DNA from: Cordilura impudica
Taxonomy: Eukaryota; Arthropoda; Insecta; Diptera; Scathophagidae
Direction of reading: 5' to 3'
Assembly (NCBI GenBank): GCA_963682025.1
Contig: OY821520.1
Coordinates: 179,866,626-179,930,625, forward strand
DNA length: 64,000 nucleotides
In this document: piece by piece, positions 33,252 to 44,649 of the stretch
Numbering within the stretch: the first letter of the stretch is position 1
How the letters are laid out: the number at the start of each line of letters is the position of its first letter
Made by a program: the position numbers and the translations under genes
Notes under the pieces: model-generated
Databases searched by the model: none
What the model saw: the letters and a program-made list of their open reading frames with translations, nothing else
What the model was told of the DNA's origin: nothing

Positions 33252-33678
33252 TACTGTGGAACAAATTCAGGTTAGCAAAAGTTAGGTCGATTCTGAGAGT
33301 GAGGGGTGAAAATAGAGGCTAAATTAGAAGCCCCGTATCGCGGCGTTTGTTTATGTTAGTTCGAATTTTTTTTTTAATCGACCTTCGAACTTTGCAGTCA
33401 AATGCCGATTTTCAGCATATTGTTTATATGGTTTTTTGGCTATAACTCGTCTACTAATTGATATTTTTTAATCTGTAAAAGTCAAATAATTGCTAGAGAC
33501 CTGTGCAACAAATAAAATTTTAAAAAAAATTGCTTTAGAAAATGTTTGTGGTGCTTATGAAGCAAAATGTTGGAAAAATTATTTTTTTCATGCTTTTTGA
33601 ACATATTTTCCACAAAACTAAGTCTTTTTTTGCTTTCTGTTTGATCTATAATATGCTTCTCAGTTTCTTCAATAAATT

Positions 33679-34500
33679 TCATTTGAAAAGAAAAAAATCA
33701 TAATACAAAACTTGCGTTTTCCAGCTTAATATTAATTTACTTCTCATTTTGTATGTACCAGTTTTTAAGCTGATTAGTGAACTATCGATGAATAAACGCC
33801 AATCATCTTTTTTATAGGTTAACCCTATCGTCTCCATTAACTTTTCAATATCGTTGCAATAAGCGAAATTTTTTGCATCATTCACATTGAAGAACTTTTC
33901 TTACTCTATTTGGCGTTTTCGATATGCTGTTATTTCCTTTCAAAAATTAAGACAGTAGTTCTGATTTTTTCTGAGTCAAACACAAATTTGCAACAATTCC
34001 ATCCAATTGGTTTTGTGTGACTAGGATTGGGTCCTTTGATGTTTCATAGGATGTACCTTCACCAGGGTCGTAGAAGAAATCCATGGATGTAGCAACGGCG
34101 GTTGTAGTACTGATATCTGTTTGAAGATCAATACTTCGGTATATTGGTACTGGAACGAATTCTGAGTGCGGTAATGGTAATTGGACACTTGGCACTGCTA
34201 CATAAGTTTTATTCTTTGCTTTCCTTCTATTCAAAGTTTTATGGTAGTCGATACATCCATAGCAATTTTCTTCTTGATGCGGGCTGTTGTCTAACCACAT
34301 CATTGGTATACCAAAAGGCATAGCCTTCTTCTTTTCACTTTTCCATTGCATAAGAGTTGAATAGCAATTAAAGCAAACTTTTTTAGGGGCATAGTTTACG
34401 TCAGTGATAAACTCTTGCGAGAAATATTGTTTATAGGCTTCCAAAAAAATCACTCGCATTGTCACATTTTTCATCGCTTGCTATGAAACGTCCACAAACA
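33679..34500 (-). pseudogene. TTA-type transposase fragment, inverted copy
   Basis: Minus-strand frames 34474-33947 and 33885-33679 repeat the fragment at 32289-32990 with few differences and extend it with NDAKNFAYCNDIEKLMETIG and KDDWRLFIDSS, matching residues 230-262 of the 563-residue protein, including its first candidate catalytic Asp. The rest of the catalytic domain is deleted, so this unit is non-autonomous. Confidence 0.75.
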
Positions 34501-35013
34501 TTAAAAAAATTAATTACGAAATAAAAAAAAATCGCTACCTGTGCGGTGGTTGAAAACATAAAAGTTGTTTTACTAATTCCTAATTCTTGGAACTTCCCTT
34601 TTTAATTACTTCTACCTAAATCGCTATTTATTTAATGGTTTTGAGATTTTTAACGCAAATTATCGACTAAGACCATTTTCTTTTCAAATGAAATTTATTG
34701 AAGAAACTGAGAAGCATATTATAGATCAAACAGAAAGCAAAAAAGACTTAGTTATGTGGAAAATATTTTCAAAAAGCATGAAAAAAAAATAATTTTTCTA
34801 ACATTTTGCTTCATAAGCACCACAAAAATTTTCTAAATCAATTTTTTAAAAATTTTAATTGTTGCACAGGTCTCTAGCAATAATTTGGCTTTTACAGATT
34901 GAAAAAATATCAATTAGTAGACAAGTTATAGCCAAAAAACCATATAAATAATATGCTGAAAATCGGCATTTGACTGAAAAGTTCGAAGGTCGATTAAAAA
35001 AAAATTCGAACTA

Positions 35014-37064
35014 ATTCGTATCATTGACGCTACTAAACTATTACCGCCATGTAGGGTAGTATGATGGACACCTTTGACTATAAGTTCAGCCAACCAGGAC
35101 TTTTCAAGCAAAATCGGATGTTTTTGCAATACGATACTTCAGCGTTCTCCAAACGTCCACCCACTCGGAATATACAATCCGTATCTAGAAACGGATGTAG
35201 ATTTGCTATTCTACTCTTGTTTCCAGTATATTTTGTCTAATAATCATATTATTTGCTTTTCTCAGCTCATTGTTTATAAGATAACTATGATATTAATCTC
35301 TTTCAAGCAAACCCACAAAACGATTTACGTATGCTATTACTCGTTCTAATTTTTGAAATGAAGAGCATCTTTTAGAAACAGTTTCTAGCCAATTATCATG
35401 AGTTTCCACAGTTGTTGTGAGACTTGTTGCTTGATTGTTCGGAGTAGGCCAGTTAGTTTCTTCGGCACTGAGCCATGATGGACCATTCCACCAAAGCGTA
35501 CCGATTTTGTCAGCAGTAATCCCTCATGAAGCAGCATCAGCTGGATTATTTTTTGATTCAATATGTCTCCAGTTCGTCATTGGCAGGAATTTTCTGATCT
35601 CTTCTACCTTGGATCGAATAAACCGATCTTTGCTTTTGTTTTTACTTATCCAAGCCAAAGTAATTGTAGAATCGCTCCGGGTGACGACAACGACATTACG
35701 CTGTATTGTTTCTAATATTCGTTTTATCAACCGTGATAGCAAATGAGCTGCACATAGTTCTAACTTCGGCAGTGTCTTTGTTTTTCACCGGATTGGCCTT
35801 ACTCTTTCCTGCTACCAGATTAATTGTTGAACCCGCTTTTAAATAAATTGCCGCTGCATATGCTTTCTGAGATGCATCAGCAAAACCATGTTTTTTCAAT
35901 TGTTGATAAACTAGTGCTATACCAACGAGATATACTTATTATCTTCAAATGGGATAAACTGTTAATGATGACATCCCATTATTTTTGTAATTCATTTTCC
36001 AGCTGCTTATCCCAGTCTGTTTGCATGAGTACATTTTCTCAACATCGGCTGAGCGGACGGAATTCCATAGTCTCCATTTGACTATTATGTCAAAAATGTA
36101 TTTCTGTAGTTTCGGACCGACTTTTAGAACATCATTCAAGCTGCTACCGTTGGAAGACTTGGCCGACGCATCAAACACCACTCGTACCTTCGTTGTAATA
36201 CTATCTTCCCGAACAACTGCTTGATGTGGAAGATAATAACTTCCGGTATCATTTTTAGGCTGTTGCATGTGACCCATATTCTCATATTCCCGCATAATTG
36301 TGATGTTGTTTCAGCTTTTCATCGTTTATCAACCGTTTTTCTAGGCTTAAAAATCTTGCCATAGCTTGTTTTCTGATGTTGCATAGGACTCGATTCTCAT
36401 AAAAAGGAAGTTTTACCACAAATTTGTTATCTTCATTTAACGTAGTCGTCTTTTCAAAGAAGCTGATGCATCCATCTAGATCATTTTCATTGGTTTCTGG
36501 AATTTCTTCTATTTCTCAGAATCTCTCCAAAGTAGTAGTTCAGCTGATACAAGTTTCTTCTGATGTTGAAATTCTTTTAATACACCTGATATCATCCAGC
36601 CTAACTTTGTTGCTTGCCCGATGACATTACCAATTTTTCGCATCCCTCCTTCAAATATCTTATGGAATATATCTACGCCGATCAAGATGTCAATTCTACT
36701 GGATTCATTGAATTCGGGATCCGCCAAACAATAGTTGTCCCACTTTGATATATCATAATCAAATGAATGGTCTGGTTTATTTTTTGACAATGAGGGTAGC
36801 ACCAGCGCTTCAACCGAAAACCCACTCATCTTTATTATGCAATCGAGGTCGAATTACTAATATAATTTTAGATTTAGAAACTCCTACCAACGTTTCATCA
36901 AGGCCATATAACTCAGTTCTTGACTTCTTTCGGGGTAATTGTAGTATCTGAGCTGCTTCTTCTGATGTTGCGGTTTTTTGAGAACCTTGATCAACTAAAG
37001 CTCGCAGTATGATGAACTCGCCATAAATATTTTTATCTCTTACTTGAGTTGAGTTCGTCACCAT
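35014..37064 (-). pseudogene. pol: BEL pol remnant: protease, RT pieces, RNase H, integrase N-terminus
   Basis: Right to left: protease with ALVDQGSQKT (37064-36810, DQGS active site), an A17-type segment with DILIGVDIFHKIFEGG (36829-36509), RT N-part with VRVVFDASAKSSNGSSLNDVL (36295-36040), then a jump to the C-terminal DKQLENEL and ISISRWY segment; the YVDD-bearing palm is deleted. RNase H follows: FADASQKAYAAAIYL (35899-35800) and TRSDSTITLAWISKNK (35742-35524). Then NNPADAASRG, LWWNGPSWLS, FRVGGRLENAEVS and the integrase zinc half HHTTLHGG (35129-35014). Multiple shifts and stops throughout. Confidence 0.82.
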
Positions 37065-37756
37065 TTCCTCTGCTAGTTGCTGGTTTATCTTGATGGGTAG
37101 TCATGATATCTAAATGCAATAAATTATGATGCAGCTTGTTGCACTTCATGCATTTTTTCGTTGCCTGGTAACATCTTCTTGCTTTTGTATGATACGAACA
37201 AATCCAGCAAGAATTAGACTTGCTCACACAGGAGCGCCTTTCATGTACGTTCAGTTGTTTAAATTTCTCACATTCCGCAATTTTATGCATCTTATTTTGG
37301 CAGTATGAGCAGGGTTGTTCTGTAATTAAACAAGAAGTTTTTGTAGTTACCATTTGTTGATGTGGCGTAGTAAACCGATTACCTTTAAGAGCTTCTTGCG
37401 CCTGCGCCATTTGTTCCAAGAACCCAAGAACATCTTCTAACTTCTGTATCTCACGAGTTCTTTTAATGTTGAACTCGTACTGACGCATTGCTTCTCTGTC
37501 AAATTTCCTGATGACAATTCTGGCAATAAAAGGTTTTGCGTCATCTATTGCTAGCCCCATTACTGCTATTGATTTTATACATTCTTGAGTGGTATCAAGA
37601 AGATGACGAATGCTTGCTGAATTTTCGCTGTTCATTGCTGTTCGATCCAGTAATCTATCAACCAGTGTTGTAAAAGTTCAGCGACGATTTTCATATCGTT
37701 GTCGGAGTATTTCCCAAGCAACCGTATAATTGTCGCTCGTTATTGTGAGGTGTTGT
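37033..37756 (-). pseudogene. gag: BEL gag C-terminal part with zinc knuckles
   Basis: The frame 37635-37033 contains LLDTTQECIKSIAVMG, a helical EIQKLEDVLGFLEQ stretch and Cys/His knuckles (CSYCQNKMHKIAEC, CWICSYHTKARRC, CMKCNKLHHNLLH). Upstream sequence to 37756 reads SDNYTVAWEILRQRYENRR, a classic BEL gag motif. The remaining N-terminal gag lies beyond the mariner insertion. The last codons overlap the protease frame. Confidence 0.85.
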
Positions 37757-37869
37757 TACGGGTGATCCAAGTAGAGATACTTTTTTCAATAGCCTTTTTT
37801 TGACAGATCACGTGTGAGTCGTGTCATGCTGTCATGTTATTTTTGTTTAGTATTGTTTGGCATTTCATC

Positions 37870-37996
37870 ATGGAAAGACTTACTCCTGAACAATGTTTAC
37901 AAATCGTTCAACTTTATTACGAAAATTCACGTTCTGTGAAGAATGTGTTTCGTGCATTGAAGCTCGTGATCTCGGCGTCATTTGGTTTCAACAAGA
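37870..37996 (+). pseudogene. Mariner 1 transposase, N-terminal piece
   Basis: Begins at ATG 37870 with the helix-turn-helix start of Tc1/mariner transposases, then joins directly to VIWFQQD, skipping about 150 residues. The reading frame changes at the Transib insertion at 38002. Confidence 0.75.
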
Positions 37997-38001
37997 CGAC
38001 G

Positions 38002-41000
38002 CACATTGGGTTGAAAAGGGTCAAAAGTGAGGATTAATTCAAAAATTGAAATGAGTATTTTGTAATAAATTTTTATACCGGGTAAGAGAGTATAAAATGG
38101 GTCATCACTAACTCTCAAAATTATTGTTCTAAGTTGTTTACTTTTCTTGCTATACTCTCTCAAAGTTCAACAATTTTTTTTAATTTTGCTCGAAGTGGTA
38201 AAAAGTGAAAAACGAGATATTTCAAGTTTAATTTTTTTTTTCATTTTTTTTTTTTTTATTCTAACTTTTTTCAAATGGATGCATCAACTTCAGGTATTTG
38301 ACTGTATTATTAAAAAAAAAATTTTTAGATAAATATTTTAGAAATATTTTTAATAATTTTGTGAAAATTGTCCTAAAAAGAGGGTATTTTTTAAAAAGAG
38401 ATTGAGTTTCAACGTAATTCTAGATGAGATCGGGTAAAATTATTTACATTGTGGTAAAATGTGGGATTTCTACTTGTGTATTCCAAAAAAACATTTTGCC
38501 AATACTTGCCAACGAATGTAATATTCAAGTTTTTATTAAAAGTCCCCAGTATAAAATTAAAAAAAATGCTTGAAAACACAACAGAAAAAATCTTTTTTTA
38601 GTTTTTGTTTTGTGTTTATTTCCGTAGCTGTGATTGTTATTGTTGCTGTTCTAAATGTGTAACCTAGTATTACAATAAATGATTTTAATGATCATGCACA
38701 TTATAGTGGAGCGAAAAATCGAAGCTCTGAAATTACAAAATGTTCTCGGGTAAAAAGTTTTAGAACAATATAAAAAAATTGCAGGAAACTAAAAGTGTTA
38801 AGACAGATTGCAAATAAAGTTTTCAATTTAAAAAGATGTCCTTGTCTAAACTCTGATACATAACATTCAAAAAATGAGCAAGATACGACAACGTTTATAT
38901 ATATTCTATATAAAGTTTGGCCAAATGGTTTTTAATTCTACTCTAATGTATGTATGTACCCAAATAAAAAAACGTAAAATAATATTGACAGTTTTACTGG
39001 TGATGTCTTTTGTTTGCAGTGTTGTGAATAACAATTATAAGGTATTTGGTACTAGGAAAAAATTAATAACAGTTTTAAATTGTTAAAAATGTTATAACTT
39101 TACTATTTTAGGAACAAGTCCCAACACAATTTTCATTTCTCGCAGAGAACTTTACAATATTATGCAAAATGTAGATTCTAATAAACATATTGATAAAATC
39201 AAATATCTGCGAATGGAAGTAATCAAACGTGTCAACCCAACGGATATGAAAGATTTTCTTAAAAGATTAAATTACTTTTGCACGGATTTTAAGTCTCGGT
39301 TTGAAAAAGTTAAAAGAACAGAGGCTCTATTTTTCAAATATAATGCCAATTGGTTGGATTCTTCAATATCGTTTGTTAAAATGAAAGAATCCTCATCAAA
39401 ACGAGGTCGTAAGGACCTATCATTTGAAGTGTGTAAAGATAACACAAAAGCAAAAAAAAAAAGTAAAGAAATTAGTGATAGTGTTCCTTTGCCTATATTA
39501 ACACATGCAGCGCAAATGAGTTTGAGAGCTTCTGGTCAAACCCATGCATCACAAATACTTAAAGAAATTACATCATCTCCAACAAAAGCGACAAAATATA
39601 AAAAAAGCATCAGTAATGTATCGCAGCAGTTGAGTGCAGAAGAAGCTCTTACTGTTCTAGTAGAAGCAAAATTAACTCGAAGCCAATACAATATTATTAG
39701 AAATGCTGCTCCAGATAAATTTCCTTCCTACAGTAAATTTCAACAAGCTAAACAAAAATGTTACCCGAAACGTAATAACTTGAAAATTTGTGAAACTTCA
39801 GCTCAAGGAAGTCTACAAGATCTTTTAGATCATACTATTGAGCGTCTAGTCGAGATAAAACAAACCGAAATTATTTCTTTAAGCCATGAACAACTGTCCA
39901 AAATAACATTATTTTCTAAATGGGGATTTAATGGAAGCTCTGGACATAGTTCCTATAAACAAGCATTTCATCGCTTAAATTCTAGTGATTCTTCTGTATT
40001 CATTACATCTATTGTACCACTGAGATTAGTTTGCAATGACAAAATAATTTGGCAAAATCCTCGTCCATCTTCCACTAGATTCTGTAGACCTTTAAAAATA
40101 GAATTTATAAAGGAAACAGCAACTACTGCAAAACTTGAAAAGGAACGGGTTGAAAACGAAATTGAACTTCTTTTGGATTCTGTAGTTTTATTAGGAGAAA
40201 AATCAATAAAAATAAATCACAAACTTATGTTAGTAATGATTGATGGAAAAGTTTGTAATGCTATTACGGATACAACATCCACACAAAAGTGCTACATTTG
40301 TGGTTCAACAAGCAAGGATTTTAATTCAGTTGATAGAATGATTGGTAAAGAAGTAAATACAGAAACTTTACAGTTTGGTTTATCTATACTTCATGGATGA
40401 ATACGATTTTTTGAATGTCTTCTTCACTTATCATATAAAATTCCAATCAAAAAATGGCAGGCTAGGTCTGATGATGATAAAAAAAATGGTTTCAGTAACA
40501 AAATTACGGATTCAAAAAGACTTTAGAGAGAAAACTGGACTGATCGTGGACCAACCAAAGCCAGGTTTTGGAAACTCTAATGATGGCAACACTGCCAGAC
40601 GGTTTTTTCAAAATTCAAATGTTTCTGCTCAAATCACAAAAGTTGATGCAGAATTGATAGATAGAATGCATGTGATACTTATTGCTGTATCTTGCGGGCA
40701 CGAGATTCACGTAGAAAAATTTAGAAAATATACTCAGAATACAGCCAGACATTTTGTTAAGCTCTATCCGTGGTATTATATGCCTCCAACTTTACATAAA
40801 TTCCTTATTCACGGGCCAGAAATAGTAAGATACGCCTTGTTGCCAATAGGTCAACTATCTGAGGAAGCTTAAGAAGCTAGAAATAAAGATTTTAAAAATT
40901 ACAGAGAACACTATTCTCGTAAATGCAGTCGGGAGAAGTCAAATGAGGATATATTCAATAGGTTACTTCTTAGTTCGGATCCTTTAATTACCACTAAAAG

Positions 41001-41781
41001 CAAAAATTATGCCAAAAAAATATATAATATACCACAGATGGCACTAGATTTATTAATTTTGCCCAAGATTTCTGATGAAGAAGAGATTAATGAAGATATT
41101 GATGATGATAATTATGAAGATGCTGATTATATTTATGAAGGTGATGATAATACGGAGGATCCTTGATTTTAATTGTATATATATATATATATATATTTAA
41201 GTTTCTCTTAAATAAGAACAATATAAAATAAAAAATAAACAATAACAATAAATGCATACAAAATTTTCAATTATAAATCTAGCAATATATTCAATATTAA
41301 TTGAATTAATTTTTTTAAATTTTTTTTTTATTTTTCTGAAATGGTTGTTTGTTTTGTGCTTATAATTATTCATCAATAAAAACATAATATTATTTTATAA
41401 TGTGAATTTTTTGAGTTAAATTTGTGGAATTGTGGAATTTGGAAAATAAAATCGGATTTTAAAATTCAATTTTTATAATATAAATACATATTAAATATTT
41501 ATTCCTTTTTTATTTTTAAAAAAATTTTAATTTTTTCTAAAAGCACATTAACTTGCAATTTCATTTACTAATTTATCGCCTCTTATTCCAAAGTTACAGC
41601 GAAAATTGTAAGAAAATATCATTTTTTCCAAAACACAAAAACTCCTAACGGGTTAAAACAAATTTTTTTCCACTTTTTTTTTAAATGGTGGTTTTTTATG
41701 CATTAAAAAAAATTAACAATATTTTGAAATTACGTCTTCCCTGAATTAATCCTCACTTTTCATGCTTTTCAACCCACTGTG
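38002..41781 (+). mobile_element. Transib DNA transposon with 5-bp CGRCG duplication
   Basis: The ends are CACATTGGGTTGAAAAGGGT (38002) and the inverse ending TTTTCAACCCACTGTG (41781), about 40 bp with few mismatches including a shared AAAGTGAGGATTAATTCA. CGACG (37997-38001) and CGGCG (41782-41786) flank it. Transib elements are known for CACWRTG-type ends and GC-rich 5-bp duplications, so ends, duplication and transposase agree. It interrupts the mariner codon for the residue after WFQQD. Length 3,780 bp, typical of the superfamily. Confidence 0.9.
39162..41164 (+). pseudogene. Transib (RAG1-like) transposase, broken
   Basis: Frame 1 (39162-40400, 412 codons) holds a helical N-terminus and KWGFNGSSGHSSYKQ (residues 252-266), where relatives have the first catalytic Asp (GFDGSS); here it is Asn 256. 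Then IDGKVCNAITDT and CYICGSTSKDFN, the zinc site, and LSILHGWIRFFECLL across a frameshift near 40390. The next frame holds DQPKPGFGNSNDGNTARRFF (second Asp), YPWYYMPPTLHKFLIHGPEI and GQLSEEA, then a TAA at 40870-40872 inside the catalytic Glu region; EARNKDFKNYREHYSRK follows in frame. The C-terminus is very acidic and stops at 41164. Transib is the accepted source group of vertebrate RAG1. Dead by at least two lesions plus the Asp-to-Asn change. Confidence 0.88.
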
Positions 41782-41786
41782 CGGCG

Positions 41787-42000
41787 CCACTTCCCACACA
41801 GCGTATCAATCAATGGATTTATTGAGAGAACACTTCGGTGAGCAGATAATTTCACGTTTTGGGCCGGTCGATTGGCCACCAAGATCGTGTGATATCACAC
41901 CGTTAGACTTTTTCCTGTGGGGATATGTAAAGTCTAAAGTTTATGCGGACAATCCCGCTTCGATTCAGGCCTTAGAATGCCAATGTTCCTTCAAATGACA
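41787..42000 (+). pseudogene. Mariner 1 transposase, C-terminal piece
   Basis: Reads ATSHTAYQSMDLL, FGPVDWPPRSCDITPLDFFLWG and SKVYADNPASIQALE, the second and third catalytic blocks of mariner transposases; it stops early at 41996-41998 with the C-terminal helix missing. Confidence 0.8.
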
Positions 42001-42085
42001 ATAAACATTCCTCATTAAATTTGAACTTTCTGTGTTTTTTTTTTTCTTTAAAAAAGTAGGAAACCTCGAAATGGATCACCCTTTA

Positions 42086-43029
42086 TAAGCTTAGCAGCAT
42101 CACCCCTAAGTGCTGCTTTCAGACGCAGCATTTTTCCCACGTTGTTGACGTCACTTTTGTGAACAAATATATCAAACACTTTGTAGAATGATGCCAACGC
42201 CTCATTCTGACCTACAAATATAGGAACCTTTATTTACTGTAGCTTGGCAAATGAGTGCTGCATTTTGAGTGGATATTCTTGAAGTGATTCTAATTTTTTG
42301 GATATCATCGTTTTCACATCATAGTAAAAATTTCTTATTTCAGCATATTTACTTTCAACTTCTTCGTGAAATTGAGACACTTCTATTACTTTGTCGTGTG
42401 CAAGTTCAAATCGGATATAATTATTTTCCAAATCTTCTTTCCGCACTTCAGTTACCGCCTTGGTACAATGAACTATATCTTCTTGGGTCGCTTCTAGGCT
42501 TGATTCAAACCTCCTGGTCACTTGTTTAAATTGGGCTACTACCCTTTCGTGCATGCCCATTTCATTTTTGGGAGATGATCAAAACTTTATCCTCACCTTC
42601 TTTTTGTGCACCACCAACTCGATTGATTGTAGTTGCACGTTCGGTAAATACAAGCCGTTGCAGATCATCTTCAATACTCGTAGCTTCATCTTGGCCAACA
42701 GCTTCATTTAATTGACCTTCAATTTTTCCTGTTGAATGGAACAACTTTTTTCCTACCACAACCATCTTCTCTTGGATTAATACATCAATATGTTTTACCA
42801 TATCTTCGATTCCAGCCTTGTAGTTGTTTTTTCAGTAGGTATGATCAAAGGCACCAGCACTCAGTTCCTCCTCATTTCTTAGGAATTCAGCCCACAGTGA
42901 ATTGGCTCTTGTTCTTATTGCTTCTAACTGAACTTGCCGAACTTTATTTTTTTGAAGCTTCTTCAGAACACTTTCAATCCCCGCCGCAAGCACCAGTTGA
43001 TGTTCCAACAATTTTTTAATTTGTTCCAT
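42086..43029 (-). pseudogene. gag: BEL gag N-terminal part
   Basis: Three minus-strand frames in order (43029-42832, 42801-42562, 42560-42234) plus 42230-42086 build one degenerate gag: MEQIKKLLEHQ start, long coiled-coil helices (for example EAIRTRANSLWAEFL and DLENNYIRFELAHDKVIEVS), then VPIFVGQNEALASFYKVFDIF and AALRGDAAKLI, which continues as SDNYTVAW beyond the mariner. Two frame breaks. The start lies 140 bases after the 5' LTR. Confidence 0.8.
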
Positions 43030-43151
43030 TTTCAGTTATAATTTTTTTTTCACAAACAAATATATTTTCTTAATACTGTTTGTATAATTTTCACTGATTC
43101 GTTTTTTATATTTTTTTTTGTCGATGGACCAATGTTAAAAACTTCCGGAAT

Positions 43152-43168
43152 CAGGTTCGAAGGACCAA
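43152..43168 (-). other. Primer-binding site of the BEL element
   Basis: Minus-strand TGGTCCTTCGAACCTGA follows the 5' LTR. Its complement, ending GGTTCGAAGGACCA, has the GGTTCGA T-loop and CCA of a tRNA 3' end. The tRNA identity is not assigned. Confidence 0.75.
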
Positions 43169-43577
43169 TGGTTAAAAACGACGTGAACTTATGTAAAAGA
43201 AATACGTCTTTTAATTTAGAGTAGTTGTAAAATACTGATTCTTTATTTTTAAAATTATTCTAAAGTACTACATACATAAATCTTATAACTAATCTAGAAC
43301 TAATTTCTTATCTTCTTGTGCGACCTTCTCAGTGTGTGGGAAGTTCGTATCTTCTTATGAAACTTCTTTAATGCGTGGGAAATACGCATTTTCTGCCCAT
43401 TGTCCTTTTATGACGCTATTTTAATGAGTGTCTACCAAAACCGTACAACCTAAGTACACACAGAAGATAAGTGTTTTTCCATATGTCAATTTATTACATT
43501 ACAATGAATACACCAAGCTGTTTTTTTCATAATAAATTTTTAAACCTTCTACTAAAAATCATGTTCATATTTGAACA
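43169..43577 (-). repeat. 5' LTR of the BEL element
   Basis: Matches 26532-26939 with scattered substitutions and small indels. A minus-strand polyadenylation-like region and TATA-like AT stretches are present, but I do not assign a transcription start. Confidence 0.88.
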
Positions 43578-44318
43578 GCTATTTTTCTAGACTTCAAGAG
43601 AGCGTTCGAATCACTTGACAGAAGTATCCTGCTGCAGAAACTGCATAACTATGGTATTCAAGATAAAGAATTAGAATGGTTTAAATCATATTTAACTAAC
43701 CGCAGAGAAATTGCAAAAGCTAATAATGTTAAATCAAATGTAATAGTGAATGATTTTTGAGTGCACCAAGGCTCGATTTTAGGAGCTCTTTTATTTATTA
43801 TATACATTAAAGATATGAAAAAAGTTTTAAACAAATGCGAAATTTTTCTATATGCAGACGATACTCTGATTTTTACAGAACTGTCAATTACAACAGCAAT
43901 AAATATATATAATACAATAATTGCATCAACTGTGTTATAAACATGTTGTTCAGAGCGGCAAATAACATGACTACAAAAACTATAAAATAAGGCGATGCGT
44001 GCAATTTTGAAATGTAATCGATTTACCTCTATAAATCTTATGTTAGATAGTCTGAAATGGTTGAATATACAACAAAGACTAGAACTAAATACAATAAATT
44101 TCATACAAAAAATGAAGAATGGAGAAGCGCCCGATTATTTGATTGAACAAATAAGGTACGTTAGTAAGGTTCAACCGTATAGCCTGAGGAATACTACGGA
44201 TTTCTGGCTACAACGAGCAAAAATCACTATTTTATAAAGGATTAAAACTTTACAATGTGATGCCAAATAGTATTAAAAATGAGTTAAATGCTAATATTTT
44301 TAGAAGAAAACTTGTATT
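43578..44318 (+). pseudogene. LINE C, ORF2 second part
   Basis: Resumes the RT split at 26531: AIFLDFKRAFESLDR, VHQGSILGALLFIIYIKDM, LYADDTLIFTEL, then a deletion and the C-terminal LKWLNIQQRLELNTINFIQK and VQPYSLRNT, all aligned with LINE B. Several stops and a short internal deletion near 43885. It ends at a dispersed-repeat boundary near 44318 without a clear poly-A. Confidence 0.8.
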
Positions 44319-44640
44319 TTTATACCCTCCATACCTCACTGGCAGAGGGTATATATAGGTTTGTCAGTTGGTAACTCATCGAGGAACTAATTTCCGACCC
44401 CATAAATTATATATATTCTTGATCCTTATTACAGCTCGAGTCGATATAGCGATGTCCGTCTGTCCGTGTGTCTGGTGAAATCACGCTCATTCACAAAAAA
44501 AAAATTATTTGCCAATTTTCCCACCAGCTTGGTATTTAAATTGGAGTAAATCGGGAGTCATTGTGCTGAGATATGAACAAAAATTTGTAGACACCGCTAA
44601 AAAACAAAAAACATAATAGATGTACAACAACATAAAAAAG
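44319..44640. repeat. Dispersed repeat with ATACCCTCC/GAGGGTAT hairpin
   Basis: Starts ataccctccatacctcactg...gcagagggtatatat, a hairpin, followed by gatatagcgatgtccgtctgtccg. Similar tails are widespread in fly genomes. A weaker match lies near 17395-17470. Non-coding. Confidence 0.5.
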
Positions 44641-44649
44641 TCACAAATA

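Larger units (their letters stand above)
31508..35013. mobile_element. Pair of TTA-type DNA transposon copies in the BEL integrase
   Basis: CACTGTGGAACAA starts at 31508 after TTA (31505-31507); TACTGTGGAACAA starts at 33252 after TTA (33249-33251). About 440-590 bp downstream of each start recurs, and its inverse forms 34530-35013. The right inverse lacks the outermost 95 bases, as does the adjacent BEL sequence encoding the second half of the integrase zinc motif, so a deletion removed both. The right-hand unit (33252-35013) has two long inverted repeats; the left unit has only its left end plus an ORF fragment. The termini share 10 of 13 bases with the transposon at 360-3802. Confidence 0.75.
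37759..42083 (+). mobile_element. Mariner element 1, internally deleted, split by Transib
   Basis: Inverted tips gggtgatcca (37760) and tggatcaccct (42072-42082) are flanked by TA (37757-37758, 42084-42085), and the interrupted sequence is BEL gag. The mariner itself is only about 0.55 kb: an N-terminal coding piece (MERLTPEQCLQIVQLYYENS, 37870-37955) is fused to the later WFQQD region, so most of the transposase was deleted before Transib inserted. Confidence 0.8.
26532..43577 (-). mobile_element. BEL/Pao LTR retrotransposon carrying nested insertions
   Basis: Direct repeats 26532-26939 and 43169-43577 (about 408 bp, roughly 96% identical by eye, tg...ca ends) are flanked by GATAT (26527-26531) and GCTAT (43578-43582), a 5-bp duplication with one mismatch as expected for BEL/Pao. 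Genes run right to left: gag, protease, RT, RNase H, integrase, env-like. Insertions: mariner plus Transib in gag, a TTA transposon pair in integrase, a LINE after integrase. Without these the element would be about 6.5 kb. It has many frameshifts and has lost the RT catalytic core. Confidence 0.88.

Noticed and set aside
33037..33264. 75-codon minus-strand frame between the TTA transposon copies
   Set aside because: It repeats itself because of a 39-bp duplication and matches no family I know.
37834..38037. 67-codon frame as a stand-alone small gene
   Set aside because: It is the deleted mariner N-terminus read into the Transib end.
38874..39086. Upstream exon of the Transib transposase
   Set aside because: Splice-like signals exist (aag/gtattt, ttttag) but no phase joins it in frame to 39162.
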